Shown here in pieces: positions 52,802-62,211 of a DNA stretch of 64,000 nucleotides. A program made the position numbers and the translations under genes. The DNA is from Streptomyces beigongshangae (GTDB lineage: Bacteria; Actinomycetota; Actinomycetes; Streptomycetales; Streptomycetaceae), in the NCBI RefSeq assembly GCF_019710745.1, contig NZ_JAHKJW010000010.1, positions 132,401 through 196,400 on the forward strand, given 5' to 3'. The notes beneath the pieces were generated by a model. The model was not told the DNA's origin. It did not search any database and worked only from the letters and a program-made list of their open reading frames with translations. Position 1 is the stretch's first letter. The number at the start of each line of letters is the position of its first letter.

Positions 52802-53437
52802 ATGCCCAGGCAGGTGGATCACGTGAGCCGACGCCGTCTCATCGCCGAGGCCGTATGCCACCTCGCCGACGAACGCGGACTGGAGGGCGTGACCCTTCGC
52901 GATGTCGCCGCCCGCGCGCAGGTGTCGATGGGTGCAGTTCAGCGGTGCTTCCGCACCAAGGAAGAGATGCTCGTGTTCGCTCTCGGTCACATCGGCGAGC
53001 GGATCAGCGAGCGCGTACAGGCCCGCCTCCTCAGAAGCCCAGCCCAGTCGGCCGGCACCGCCCTGGGCCACGCGGCCACCGAGATCTCACTGCTCCGGGA
53101 AGAGCACCGCGCCGAGGCCAGGGTCTGGCTCGCCTTCGTCGCGCAGGCGGCTGTGAGCAAGGCGCTCGCCAGGACGTTGACGGCGAACTACGCAACCCTG
53201 CAGGAGGCGTTCACGCGCCTCTTCTCGGAAGCCGACGAAGGCGCCGACCGCGCCGTGCGCCTCGATCCGCAACTCGAGGCCCGCACCCTCCTCGCCCTCG
53301 CGGACGGCCTCACCGCGCACGTCCTCATCGGCCACCTCACCCCGCACGAAGCACACGACGTCCTCCACACGCACCTGGCCCGCCTCTGGGAGCAACCGGT
53401 CACGCGCACCCCCTCCCCGGACTCCCCACTTCCATGA
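52802..53437 (+). CDS. TetR-family transcriptional regulator
   Basis: 211 residues. ATG at 52802 lies after GAGAGG, a modest site. N-terminal HTH: RRRLIAEAVCHLADERGLEGVTLRDVAARAQVSMGAVQRCFRTKEEML (residues 10-57). The rest is a helical ligand-binding and dimer domain with LLREEHRAEARVWLAFVAQAAV, as in TetR_C_6. It likely represses itself and the divergent amidase. Confidence 0.88.
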   Translation: MPRQVDHVSRRRLIAEAVCHLADERGLEGVTLRDVAARAQVSMGAVQRCFRTKEEMLVFALGHIGERISERVQARLLRSPAQSAGTALGHAATEISLLREEHRAEARVWLAFVAQAAVSKALARTLTANYATLQEAFTRLFSEADEGADRAVRLDPQLEARTLLALADGLTAHVLIGHLTPHEAHDVLHTHLARLWEQPVTRTPSPDSPLP

Positions 53438-53773
53438 ACCGGACCAACTGAGGCGGGAAGCGACAGGCGAATCGGGGCTCTTACGATCAGCGTCGGCTGT
53501 CGCCGGGGGCGGACAGCACCGACGCCCGGTGGGAGTCCAGGTGTTCACCGCAGAAGTGCCCCACAGCAGCCTAGGGCAGCATCGCCGATCTCGTCGTCCG
53601 CGACCGAGGCCAGCGGCCGGCCTGACCCGTCACGGACATATCCGCCACGCACAGCGCCAGATCAGAACCCATGACGAGCCACCGAGCTATCCATAACCCA
53701 GGGCTTGGGCCTGTTCTTCGGACTCTTGCCCATGAGGATGCAGGCCGCGAAGGGTGACAGTGTCCGCCGAGCG
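53438..53773. other. Gap, nothing recognised
   Basis: No gene, repeat or hairpin of note between the regulator and the HEAT-like gene. Confidence 0.5.
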
Positions 53774-54214
53774 CTACACGGGGCGAAGAACAGGATCGAT
53801 CTGGGCCAGGATTTCATGCAGCTGACGAGCCCCAAAAGCCACGCGGTCGTCAGTGTCCCGCAACATTTCTTCGCACAATTGCATCGCGTTGTCCCGGTCC
53901 TCGGAGAAGATACTGAACATATCGAGGATTGCGGTTTGGATCCAATCGCTGTGATTCGAGTCGGCGACTGCCAGCGCTGAGGCGACTACCGCCAACCCGA
54001 TCCTGTCCTTTCGCCGAAGCACGGCTTCCGCGGTCACCCGGGTGACGAAGGTGTCACCCGGGTCGAGCACCAGCTCCAGCAGTGGTCTGAGGGCCTCCTG
54101 CATCTCGGCGAAGCCTGCCAGGCCGCGACCGGCATCCGCCCGGTCACGGTAGTCGTGGCTTCGCCCGAGCTCGCGGAGCGCGACGACAGCTTCATACCGC
54201 CGGTCTCTGTCCAC
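53774..54214 (-). CDS. HEAT-repeat-like protein
   Basis: 146 residues. GTG at 54214 follows GGAGGAG at a longish distance. Helical pairs with the HEAT/armadillo look: RRYEAVVALRELGRSHDYRDRADAGRGLAGF, MQEALRPLLELVLDPGDTFVTRVTAEAVLRRKDRIGLAVVASAL. It begins 29 bp after the WD40-like gene stop, so both probably form a unit. No catalytic residues. Role unknown; scaffold or inhibitor are possible. Confidence 0.65.
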   Translation of the reverse strand: MDRDRRYEAVVALRELGRSHDYRDRADAGRGLAGFAEMQEALRPLLELVLDPGDTFVTRVTAEAVLRRKDRIGLAVVASALAVADSNHSDWIQTAILDMFSIFSEDRDNAMQLCEEMLRDTDDRVAFGARQLHEILAQIDPVLRPV

Positions 54215-54243
54215 TGGTTACTCACTCCTCCCGCGATTTCCGG

Positions 54244-55305
54244 TCAAGCCCAGACACGGACCACGCCGTCGGCGAGCCGCAAGAACTGCCGGGCACCTGG
54301 GTGATAGTGCGTGGGAGAGAAGCCGGGGACGGTGCCCAGAAGCTTCCCCTCTGCCGGATCCCATATGGACAGATCTGTGCCACCACAACTGAACAGGTGG
54401 GTGCCATCGCTGAAGAAGCGTCCGGTCGGGCCCTCGATTGCAAGGAGCTCCACGGCCGTCGGCATGCGCCACAGACTGTTCTGACCGGTCCTACTCGTAT
54501 CGAAGATCCGTGCCCCCGGTTGCATGACATCGTCGTCATCGCCGAGGCCCTCGACGGCGACCCGGCTCGAGTCGATCCAGGTCATAGCGTGATCCCAGTA
54601 GTACTCTCGGCCGCAGACATCGACCCGGCTAGGACCGTCCTCGGACTCCCAGACGTTGTCATCGATCCATTGGCCGAGATCCCACACCGCAGGAATCCCG
54701 ACGGGATGCCACATCCAGCCGTCGTCCAGGATCCGCCTCCCATCAGGGCTCACATACAGTGAGCCGTGGAAGTAGTCGAGGTGGTGTTCCGGCATGGCAT
54801 CCGCGTTTGCATGAGCGAGATGCGAGCGATCAGTCAGCAACGCCCCCGTCTGTGCGTCCGACACATCCAGCCGGTTCCAGGCCGTGCGGTGGACCACCAC
54901 GCAACGCCCACGACTCTGCGCGAACTCCAGTGAGAACGGCACTGTCTCTTCGTGACCACCCTGATTGTCCAGGGCCAGAGTTACCTCGCCGGTCCGGAGG
55001 TCGAGCACCTCGCCGAAGCGGCCGTAGTCGTTGACCACTGCGGCAAACATACCGTCGTGGGAGGCGTGCAGGCGCCTGCGGAGCCGACGGCCGTTCCATG
55101 GCTCGCGATCGGATTCCGCCGGAACGGTGGTAGCCCCAATGATCTCGTGATGACCGGCTGCCACGTCCCACCGCCTGATCGTGCCATCCGCGCTCAGCGC
55201 CAGCCACACAGGGCGATCGCGATCACGCACCGGCGCCAGATCGGCGACAGCACCCAAACGCGGTGGCACCGAGATCTCGCAGACGGCGTCGTTGCTACCG
55301 ATCAT
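54244..55305 (-). CDS. WD40/beta-propeller-like protein
   Basis: 353 residues. ATG at 55305. Repeated blade-like strands: WLALSADGTIRRWDVAAG, GEVLDLRTGEVTLALD, LYVSPDGRRILDDG, ARIFDTSRTGQNSL, DLSIWDPAEGKLLGTVPG, FLRLADGVVRVWA. The DG..R.WD pattern fits a propeller although the repeats are irregular. No signal peptide. It likely works with the HEAT-like gene downstream; its GC content is lower than the neighbours. Confidence 0.65.
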   Translation of the reverse strand: MIGSNDAVCEISVPPRLGAVADLAPVRDRDRPVWLALSADGTIRRWDVAAGHHEIIGATTVPAESDREPWNGRRLRRRLHASHDGMFAAVVNDYGRFGEVLDLRTGEVTLALDNQGGHEETVPFSLEFAQSRGRCVVVHRTAWNRLDVSDAQTGALLTDRSHLAHANADAMPEHHLDYFHGSLYVSPDGRRILDDGWMWHPVGIPAVWDLGQWIDDNVWESEDGPSRVDVCGREYYWDHAMTWIDSSRVAVEGLGDDDDVMQPGARIFDTSRTGQNSLWRMPTAVELLAIEGPTGRFFSDGTHLFSCGGTDLSIWDPAEGKLLGTVPGFSPTHYHPGARQFLRLADGVVRVWA

Positions 55306-55532
55306 CGCTGCCCCCACTCCCCAAACCAAGCCGACAGCATATCCGGGCGTGACTCAGGGCTGGCCTTGACCAGATCAGCTGATCTCGTCGAGATCCCACT
55401 ACGGCGCGCGTCACACGGAGCAAGCCCCTGCCGCGCAACCGTGCAACCACTACTCGCAGTGAGGAGATCGCCGGGTGCGAGGACCAAACGTTCGCTCCGG
55501 GCAAGTTCGGATAAGCGTGTATTCGATGCTCC

Positions 55533-55790
55533 ATGCTCCGACCGGACCCGGATCAGAGACACCGCCTCGTCGAGATCCGCGACAACCTGATCGCCCGAAT
55601 CACCGAAGCAGAACAGGAGGGATGGCTCGGTGAGATCGAAGGACTCCAAGTCAGCCTCGCCGGCGCAGAGGAGAAGCTCATCCAGCTCGATACAGAGCAA
55701 GTCCGTCAACGCCAAGTGATCAATCTCGGCATGCCCAGCTTCAGCCAGATCGCGACACGAATCAGTACGGCAAGAGGACCTTCACGTTAG
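55533..55790 (+). pseudogene. Integrase C-terminal fragment
   Basis: 85 residues, EIRDNLIARITEAEQEGWLGEIEGLQVSLAGAEEKL, a coiled-coil tail seen at the end of integrases or recombination proteins in Streptomyces mobile elements. There is no catalytic domain upstream. It looks like the leftover of an excised element. Confidence 0.5.
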
Positions 55791-55848
55791 ACGAGCTTCA
55801 TCCACGCGGATGATCTACACCATCCTGACCCAGGCCACGGGCCACGCT

Positions 55849-56478
55849 CTACGGGCGGCGGGCCAGCAAGTGAGTGTCGAGGAAACCACGCTCGGACGCT
55901 GGGTCATGGAGCAACCGAGCAACTGTGACGAGTCCGGCCCCGGTCAGCATCGCGGCAAACTGCTCCGCCGGCCAACTGTAGGCAGGCGCCACCTTGTGGT
56001 CGAAGCGGACCGGCTTCGGTCCCTCGGTCCCGAAGAAGGACACCAGGAGCAGGCCCCCTGGTGCCAGGACACGCACCTGCTCGGCGAGCAGCACGGGCAA
56101 TTCCTCAGGTGGGGTATGGATCATCGAGTAGTGGGCCAGCACTCCGCCGAGCGCGCCGTCCTCGACCGGCAGGGCCTCCATTCGCGCTTCGTCGAACCGC
56201 AGCGCCGGATGGGCCCGCCGAGCGTGGTCGACCATGGCCGGGGAGAGGTCGAGCCCGAAGGCGTCCAGCCCCAAGTCGTGCAGCATGGCCGTCAGATGAC
56301 CGGGCCCGCACCCGACGTCGACTGCCCGCAGGTTCCCCGTGGCACGCACGAGCTCGGCGAAGGTACCGATCATGTTCCGCGCGAACGGCTGCGTCTCCAG
56401 CCGATTAGCGAACATCGACGCGTACAGGTCGACGACCCCGTCATAGGCCGCCCTGGTCTCGTCCTGGTGGCTTAACAC
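55849..56478 (-). CDS. Class I SAM-dependent methyltransferase with early TTA codon
   Basis: 209 residues. Motifs VDVGCGPGHLTAMLHDLG (SAM loop), FGLDLSPAMVDHAR, LAHYSMIHTPP and APGGLLLVSFFGT place it in the UbiE/COQ5-like group. The predicted start GTG at 56478 is followed by TTA as codon 2, and no ribosome site is obvious. If that start is right, translation depends on the bldA tRNA. Substrate unknown. Confidence 0.78.
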   Translation of the reverse strand: MLSHQDETRAAYDGVVDLYASMFANRLETQPFARNMIGTFAELVRATGNLRAVDVGCGPGHLTAMLHDLGLDAFGLDLSPAMVDHARRAHPALRFDEARMEALPVEDGALGGVLAHYSMIHTPPEELPVLLAEQVRVLAPGGLLLVSFFGTEGPKPVRFDHKVAPAYSWPAEQFAAMLTGAGLVTVARLLHDPASERGFLDTHLLARRP

Positions 56479-56576
56479 GGGAAGGAAATTAACACCTTCG
56501 CCGGTCGCAGCCGTTCTCCGGCCCTTCCCCCAAGGACTGATCGTCCCCTCACCTGATCACGGGACACCCTCGGTAG

Positions 56577-57322
56577 TTCAGAGAAGAACTCGTCACCTCC
56601 GAGGCGGCCGATCGCGACTCCGAGAAACTCGCATTCAAGTACATGAACGAGGATCTCCAGCTCGCGGGGAAGTGCTACGACAAGAAGACCCGGACGGGAA
56701 GCATGTTCTTGTGGCAGGACGACAGCGCCGGGCAGAGTCAAGCTAGAACGTATTATGACAAGGATGGCAATCTGCGTATAACGGGGCGACTGCAGACTTT
56801 GCCAAGGTGACATGGTCGAATGGGAAGATTGTCAATGTGGACATCTGGGACGTGAATGAGAGCAGCCGGGCCGTCGGGAAACTCGACGGTGTCGAAAGCA
56901 CGGTGCGCAGGAAAATGGATCCGAACGCCAAGGCGCAGACGGTCAATGTCGTCTTCGTGGCCAAGGATTTCGGTCGGGCCAGCGCCATGCGAGACCGTTT
57001 TGCCAACGATGGCAATGTGCGCATCATCCACCCCGACTCCAACTTCGACACCATGAGGCAGGCCCCGCTGGTGCGCAGAGTGAGCGGCGGAACCATCCGG
57101 ATCACCCCGGGGGAGCAGATTGGCCGGGGAGGAGTGAGCGGTGCCTCGGCCGCACCGCGCTCCGTATCTAAGGGCAGTGCCGGAGGGAAATTCCTCAACG
57201 GGGCTGGAATATTTGGAGAGTTGTCCGCCCTTTACCAGTTCGCCAGGGACTGGAATACGATCGGCAACGGCGGGTGCGTACCGTCCACGGTCGGCGACTG
57301 TGAGGCCCCACGTGAGGTGTAG
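56577..57322 (+). pseudogene. Polymorphic-toxin-like C-terminal fragment with a frameshift
   Basis: Two frames join into one protein: 56577-56785 encodes SEKLAFKYMNEDLQLAGKCY and YYDKDGNLRIT; after a one-base loss in a G run at 56783-56786 the second frame continues ATADFAKVTWSNGKIVNVDI, then RRKMDPNAKAQTVNVVFVA and IHPDSNFDTMR to the stop. An in-frame stop lies directly before the fragment, so the 5' end is gone. The lower GC content and a probable immunity gene downstream suggest an orphan toxin C-terminus of a contact-dependent system. I could not name the toxin fold. Confidence 0.55.
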
Positions 57323-57377
57323 TCGTGCATGAGGTATTGCCATAGCGGCACGGTAAAGTGTGATGAAAGGAGATCGC

Positions 57378-58100
57378 ATGGCTAGAGAAGTTCTGACCGT
57401 GTGTCTGCCACCCCTCGTTCCCGGTGTTGTTCGGGAGGCGATTAGGGAGGCTGTTTCCTCCTTCGATCACAATGGCGAGGGAGAGGGTCTATCGCCGGGC
57501 GAATGGGACGAGTGGTGGCTCGGAGCCGCAGGCCAGGAATTCTGGATCAAGTCCGGGTCCGAAGACGACCCCCGTTTGATCCGTGAACACGAACCGTTGC
57601 GGGAAAACGACCTCCACGTCATCCCGTCGAATCGATGTCCAGGTGGTCCCGTGGGGCTGCTAGATATCGACGGGCAGAGGTCCCGCGCTGCTGCGGAAGC
57701 GGACGCGCTGTGGCGTGAATGGGTGGAGTTCTCCGCGAGGTTTCCGCCCGCCCGCAGTCTGGACGACCTCATTGCCGAGGAGTCGGAAGCAACGTACCTG
57801 CACGCAGGACCCGCCTGGCACCGGTACGTGGCCCAGCCCGTGATGCGCGCGGTGCTCGACGACCGTGCCCTGGAGGCCCGGTTCGGGCAGCAGGCAGTGG
57901 GGGAGTTCGGTGTCGGACGCGAGCTTTTCGTGCGCCGCAAGGAACTCGCGAGCCTTGCCCATGACGGCCTCCTGACCCTTGATGGCAAGTGGAGCGCCCC
58001 GAATTCGTATCCGGACCACGAGTACGCCGAGTCCTGCAATCGCTATATTGACGCTTTGTCTCCAGATGTCGTGTTGGTGAATATCACATATCACGCATAA
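57378..58100 (+). CDS. Putative immunity protein for the adjacent toxin fragment
   Basis: 240 residues. ATG at 57378 follows AAAGGAG; lower GC than the surroundings. Acidic, soluble, no signal peptide: GEGEGLSPGEWDEWWLGAAGQEFWIKSGSEDD near 40-70, then LDDLIAEESEATYLHAGPAWHRYVA. No known family. Size, charge and position 55 bp after the toxin-like fragment fit an immunity protein; this is inference by context only. Confidence 0.5.
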   Translation: MAREVLTVCLPPLVPGVVREAIREAVSSFDHNGEGEGLSPGEWDEWWLGAAGQEFWIKSGSEDDPRLIREHEPLRENDLHVIPSNRCPGGPVGLLDIDGQRSRAAAEADALWREWVEFSARFPPARSLDDLIAEESEATYLHAGPAWHRYVAQPVMRAVLDDRALEARFGQQAVGEFGVGRELFVRRKELASLAHDGLLTLDGKWSAPNSYPDHEYAESCNRYIDALSPDVVLVNITYHA

Positions 58101-58295
58101 TTCGCCTAATTTAATGACGGGTCGATGTACGCAGAATGCGGTTGGGGCATGCTGCCCTGCAGCGTTGTTAAGCCGTGCTTCTTTAGCGTTCCCGAACGTT
58201 TGAATATGGCGGGGCAGCGCCCCGTCGCGAATTCGTCCTGGGCGAGCGGGTGGGTGGCAGGGTCCCTTGCGTGATCGAAATTTGTCCGGATTGAT

Positions 58296-58628
58296 CCGGT
58301 TCTGTATGAGGATGTCAAGGACGTCGCCGTCGGCTTCGACGGCTCGCCACAGATACTCCAGTTTGCCGTTGACCTTGATGAACACCTCGTCCAGATGCCA
58401 TGTGTCCCCGGGTCGAGGCCGGCGGCTGCGCAGTCCGTTCGCATACGCCTGACCACACTTGGCGCACCAGCGGCGCACGGTCTCGTACGAGACGATGACG
58501 CCGCGCTGGAGCAGCAGCTCCTCCACCTCGCGGAACGACAGCGGAAAGCGGAAGTACAGCCACACGCGGTGGGAGATGACCTCGACCGGGTAGCGATGCC
58601 CCTTGTACGACGGCGACGCACTGTCCAC
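58296..58628 (-). pseudogene. IS6-family transposase, N-terminal remnant
   Basis: About 110 residues match IS6/IS26-type transposases: YKGHRYPVEVISHRVWLYFRFPLSFREVEELLLQRGVIVSYETVRRWC, then RPRPGDTWHLDEVFIKVNGKLEYLWRAVEADGDVLDILIQ with the first catalytic Asp. The rest of the DDE domain is replaced by unrelated sequence (58106-58295). Confidence 0.8.
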
Positions 58629-58674
58629 GGACGATCCTTCCCAGCGTGATCAATCCGAAGATCACCCCACCCAG

Positions 58675-58941
58675 TCAGCCAACGTGACAGCGCCCGTCGA
58701 GGATGTGGCCGGTGCTGCGTACGAGGCGGAACATCTCGGAGATATGCACGGTGTCGCCCGACCGCGCGTAGGTGAGCAGTTCGCTGAACTTCGGCCGCTG
58801 GAGGGGGTGGAGGCGGCTGGAGGTGCCCGGGTCCTCCTCGAAGGCGACCGGGTCCTCGATGCCGACCTCGTCCAGGACGAGGTTCTGCCGGGCGGTGGAC
58901 TGCTGGTCGGTCGAGACCCGCTTGTAGACCAGGTTCGCCAC
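58675..58941 (-). pseudogene. Serine recombinase (resolvase), N-terminal fragment
   Basis: About 88 residues: VANLVYKRVSTDQQSTARQN carries the catalytic Ser of resolvases, then RPKFSELLTYARSGDTVHISEMFRL is the following core, ending where the dimer helix and DNA-binding part should be. GTG at 58941 follows AAGGGG. Truncated, likely from a Tn3-type or similar element. Confidence 0.72.
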
Positions 58942-59075
58942 TCGGGTCCCCTTCCGTACGGAGGATCGGACCCTGTCCGTCGTCAAACCCTGTCAGCAAT
59001 CGCCATCGGATCTGATTGGATTCGGGCCGCCGCGGACCCCCCGGATTGCACGGGCTCATTGGACGCGTCGGCCGC

Positions 59076-60337
59076 CTGTCGTCAAACGATGGCGAGCTCA
59101 AGCGGTCAGCGCACCACTGCTGTTCAGGAGGTCAGCGTAGACCTCTGCCGGAGTGCGATAGCCATGGGTCTTGCGGGGCCGATGGTTGAGCTCGTGTGCG
59201 ATGGCGTCCAGGTCAGCCTGGCTGAACGTGCGGAGGTCTGCGCCCTTGGCCAGGACTGCCGAAGGAGCCGGTTCGTGTTCTCGTTGGTGTTGCGCTGCCA
59301 CGGGCTCCGGGGCTTGCAGAGGTAGATCGGCATCCCCGTCTCGGCGGTGATGGCCTGGTGCTCGGCGATCTCCCGGCCCCGGCCCCAGGTGAGTGTTCTC
59401 CGCAGTTGGGGCGGGATGCCGAGGAGACTCCTGGTGAGGTGCGGAGTGACCTGCTCGGCCTTGATGCCGTCCGGTAGGGCGACGATGGCCGTGTGGCGGC
59501 TGGTGCGCTCGACCAGCGTGGCCACGGCCGAGGGTCGGGTGCCCATCACGAGGTCGCCCTCCCAATGACCGGGGATCTTGCGATCCTTGACCTCAGTGGG
59601 ACGGGCGGTGATGGGCACCATGCCGCGGATGATGCCCCGCCCGGTAGGCCGGCGGGCGAGCTTCGGGCGGCGCATGGGCCTGCCTGACCGCAGTCGTTGG
59701 GTGAGGCTGCGGTCGATGGCCTGGCGCCGGCGGGGGTCGTAGAGCGAGAGGTGGATCGCTTCGTGCGAGATCTGCATGTCGGCGTCACCAGGAAACTGCC
59801 GTCGCAGCCATCCCGCGATCTGCTCGGGTGACCAGCACAGAGCCAGCTTGGCTTCCACCAGGGCGCGGAGAGCATGCTGTTGGGCGAGTTCGGCCTGCTT
59901 GGGGCGGCGCCCGCGCTCGTAGGCGGCTGCATCGGCCGGGGCAGCTCGGTAGCGGTCCCGGCCGCCGTTGCGGGCGATCTCGCGAGAGACGGTCGAAGGG
60001 GACCGGCCCAGCCGCTTGGCTAGCTGCCGGGCCGATTCCCCGGCGGCGATGCCGCGGGATATCTCTTCGCGCTCGTTGCCGCTCAGATGCCGCTCTGACC
60101 GCGTCTGCGGGGTGAGGCGGACGCCGCCGCTCTGATACAGGAACCGGCGGGCGCTCTGCATCGGCGCCCCGAGCGCCTGCCCGATCAAGCTGAACGACTG
60201 CCCCTCGCGCCAGCGCCTCCAGATCTCATCCTGCTGAGCGGGCGAAAACCCGTAGTCACGCACCTGTGCCTCCACGATCACATGATCATCAGTGAGTGGT
60301 GCGTTGATCACTTGAGGGCGCCATCGTTTGCCGACAG
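59076..60337 (-). mobile_element. IS30-family insertion sequence (inactive copy)
   Basis: About 1.26 kb bounded by long imperfect inverted repeats: left CTGTCGTCAAACGATGGCG... from 59076, right end 60337 whose complement reads CTGTCGGCAAACGATGGCG. The repeats continue inward with CTCAAG and CGCACCACT (left 59097-59118, right 60295-60316; 19 of 22 match). Size and single gene fit IS30. Flanking duplications are not clear. Confidence 0.82.
59098..60311 (-). pseudogene. IS30 transposase, frameshifted and with a lost catalytic Asp
   Basis: From GTG at 60311. HTH parts (QQDEIWRRWREGQSFSLIGQAL; LSGNEREEISRGIAAGESARQLAKRLGRSPSTVSREI) and a DDE domain (GHWEGDLVMG with the first Asp). The second catalytic Asp, normally TWDQG, reads TWGRG (codon 59392-59394). 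A one-base loss near 59253-59257 shifts the frame; the tail GADLRTFSQADLDAIAHELN and HRPRKTHGYRTPAEVYADLL is in another frame. The third catalytic Glu (NTNENTNRLLR) remains. Both defects make it inactive. Confidence 0.85.
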
Positions 60338-60432
60338 ATCGGCCTGGCTCGCTGGTCCGCGGCGGGGACGGCACCACGGACTGCACTCCGGCTGAGAAAC
60401 GGCCGTGCCGTCGGCTGCCGCCGCACAGCTGA

Positions 60433-61860
60433 TCAGTGGTTGTTGCTCGGGCGGTAGAGGCTGAGGTCGCCGTAGGCCGACAGAACGCCGGGCAGGTCAC
60501 CGGGTTTGTGCCGCAGAGTGGTGTCCAGGAAGGCGAGCGTGGTTGCGGCGACGACGCGGGGGCTCTCGGTGCGGCCCAGGGAGCCGACTATCGAGGGCAC
60601 AGGCGGCAGGTACAGGGGGCCGTCCATGAAGGTGAGGTGTGCGGCGCCGGGGACGGTGAGCCGGTAGCTCGTCGCGGTGTTGAGCTTGAGGGCCTTGGTG
60701 AGGCCGGGTATGTACTGCGGGTCGGTCGCGGGGGTGACGGCCTGGGTGAGCGCGAGCGCCGGCTGGTGGAGGGAGGGGGAGGTGGGGCCGTGCGGGTAGC
60801 CGTCCAGATCGATGACGGCATCGAACCGGTGGTCCTGCCGGGCTGCCTGCAGGGCGGCGGCACCACCCATGGAGTGGCCGGTGACCGCGACCCGGCCGGT
60901 GTCCAGGCGTCCGGTCGGCGGGCCGGCGATCTCACCTCGGCCCAGACGGTCCAGCTGAGTGAGGACGAAGCTGAGGTCGGCGCCCCGAACAGCCGTCCAG
61001 CCGACCGCCAGCTTGTTGTCCTTGTCCCGGTCGCCGGTGGAGCTGGTCCTGGTGTGAATCGTTCGGCCGTCGGTGAGGACGACGGCGGCGGAGTCGTACG
61101 GGTGGTCGAGGGCGGCGACCACATAGCCGTGGCTGGCCAGTTCCTCCGCCCAGGCGGTGTTCTGGGTGCGCACTCCGCCCGATCCCGGAGAGAACAGCAC
61201 GACCGGGAACCGTCCACCCCTGTCGGCCACCGGGGCGTTGAAGACCGAATGGGTGTGGGCACGTGGGATGCCGTCGACCAGGAAGCCAGGCAGGCCGACC
61301 GTGCGGGCGAGGGCGTCGGAGACGGTGCGCGCCTCGTGCTCCGTGCGGCCGAGGTACTGGGCCCGCTGCGCGCCTGCGGGGTTCTTCTGCGCGGGATACC
61401 AGAGCTGGACCACGACCGTGCGCCGGTCGTGCGGATCGGCGGTGAAGGTCTCGGGGCGGCGTGGGTCGGTCCACTGCACCACGCGGGTGCCGACCGCGAA
61501 ACGGCCCAACGGCTCGGGGAACACGGGTACGGGGAAGGCCCAGGCGGCCACCGGACCTGTGGCGATCAGACCTACGCAGGCCACCGACCCGGGCAAGGCC
61601 AGCCACCACCGGGCCCGCCACGTCGGCCGGCCGGTATGGCGTCGCAGCAGGGGAGAGAGGGCGAACGGCAACGCGACGGCAGCGCCTGCGAGTACTGGCA
61701 GCAGCTGCCAGCGGATGCCCATCACGCTCAGCACGATCGCGGACAGCATGGACACTGCCCCCGCCGTGATCGTGACGCGTGGGCGGACGGCGGGGGGAAG
61801 CCAGCGCGCCACCACCAGCGCGACGGCACCCAGCAGGACAAGGACTTCCAGAAGGGACAT
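60433..61860 (-). CDS. Membrane-anchored alpha/beta hydrolase (PAF-acetylhydrolase/lipase-like)
   Basis: About 475 residues. Start ATG at 61860, or GTG at 61887. Residues 1-130 contain four hydrophobic segments (LLEVLVLLGAVALVVARWL, ITAGAVSMLSAIVLSVMG, LAGAAVALPFALSPLL, LALPGSVACVGLIATGPVAAWAF). The rest is a hydrolase resembling platelet-activating-factor acetylhydrolases: FPVVLFSPGSGGVRTQ, HGYVVAALDHPYDSAAVV, nucleophile elbow VTGHSMGGAAAL, acid in IDLDGYPHG and His in PGAAHLTFM. It likely acts on lipids at the membrane. Confidence 0.85.
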   Translation of the reverse strand: MSLLEVLVLLGAVALVVARWLPPAVRPRVTITAGAVSMLSAIVLSVMGIRWQLLPVLAGAAVALPFALSPLLRRHTGRPTWRARWWLALPGSVACVGLIATGPVAAWAFPVPVFPEPLGRFAVGTRVVQWTDPRRPETFTADPHDRRTVVVQLWYPAQKNPAGAQRAQYLGRTEHEARTVSDALARTVGLPGFLVDGIPRAHTHSVFNAPVADRGGRFPVVLFSPGSGGVRTQNTAWAEELASHGYVVAALDHPYDSAAVVLTDGRTIHTRTSSTGDRDKDNKLAVGWTAVRGADLSFVLTQLDRLGRGEIAGPPTGRLDTGRVAVTGHSMGGAAALQAARQDHRFDAVIDLDGYPHGPTSPSLHQPALALTQAVTPATDPQYIPGLTKALKLNTATSYRLTVPGAAHLTFMDGPLYLPPVPSIVGSLGRTESPRVVAATTLAFLDTTLRHKPGDLPGVLSAYGDLSLYRPSNNH

Positions 61861-62211
61861 GTGCAGTCCCACGATGTTCTCGGTCACCCGGCCATGCTCG
61901 GCGCGGGGCACGCGCTGCCACATCGCCCCCGGGTCGCCATCGTGTACAGCCGCAGTCGCAATCCGAGGCACGCCCATGTGAGAGGCCTTGCGACCGTAGG
62001 GGGTGGCCGGGCTCCTCCTGCGGTCGTACTTCCGCGCGATTCCTTCAGACGGTGGACTCATGCGTGCCGCTGGATCGCGGCCTACCGTGACAGGGCTGCG
62101 GTACGTGCGGGCGGCGCGGGTCTTACGCTCCCGTACCCGACCGGCTCCGGCTGTACGCGGTGGCGGCCCCGGCCGGGGCCACTGTGACGCTGAAATCGAC
62201 AGGGACGTGTG
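61861..62211. other. Divergent intergenic region
   Basis: About 350 bp between the hydrolase and the kinase gene. Start-proximal promoters for both are expected; I see no conserved operator or hairpin. Confidence 0.5.

Noticed and set aside
59253..59257. Programmed frameshift in the IS30 transposase
   Set aside because: No slippery heptamer, IS30 members normally have one frame, and a catalytic Asp is lost as well.
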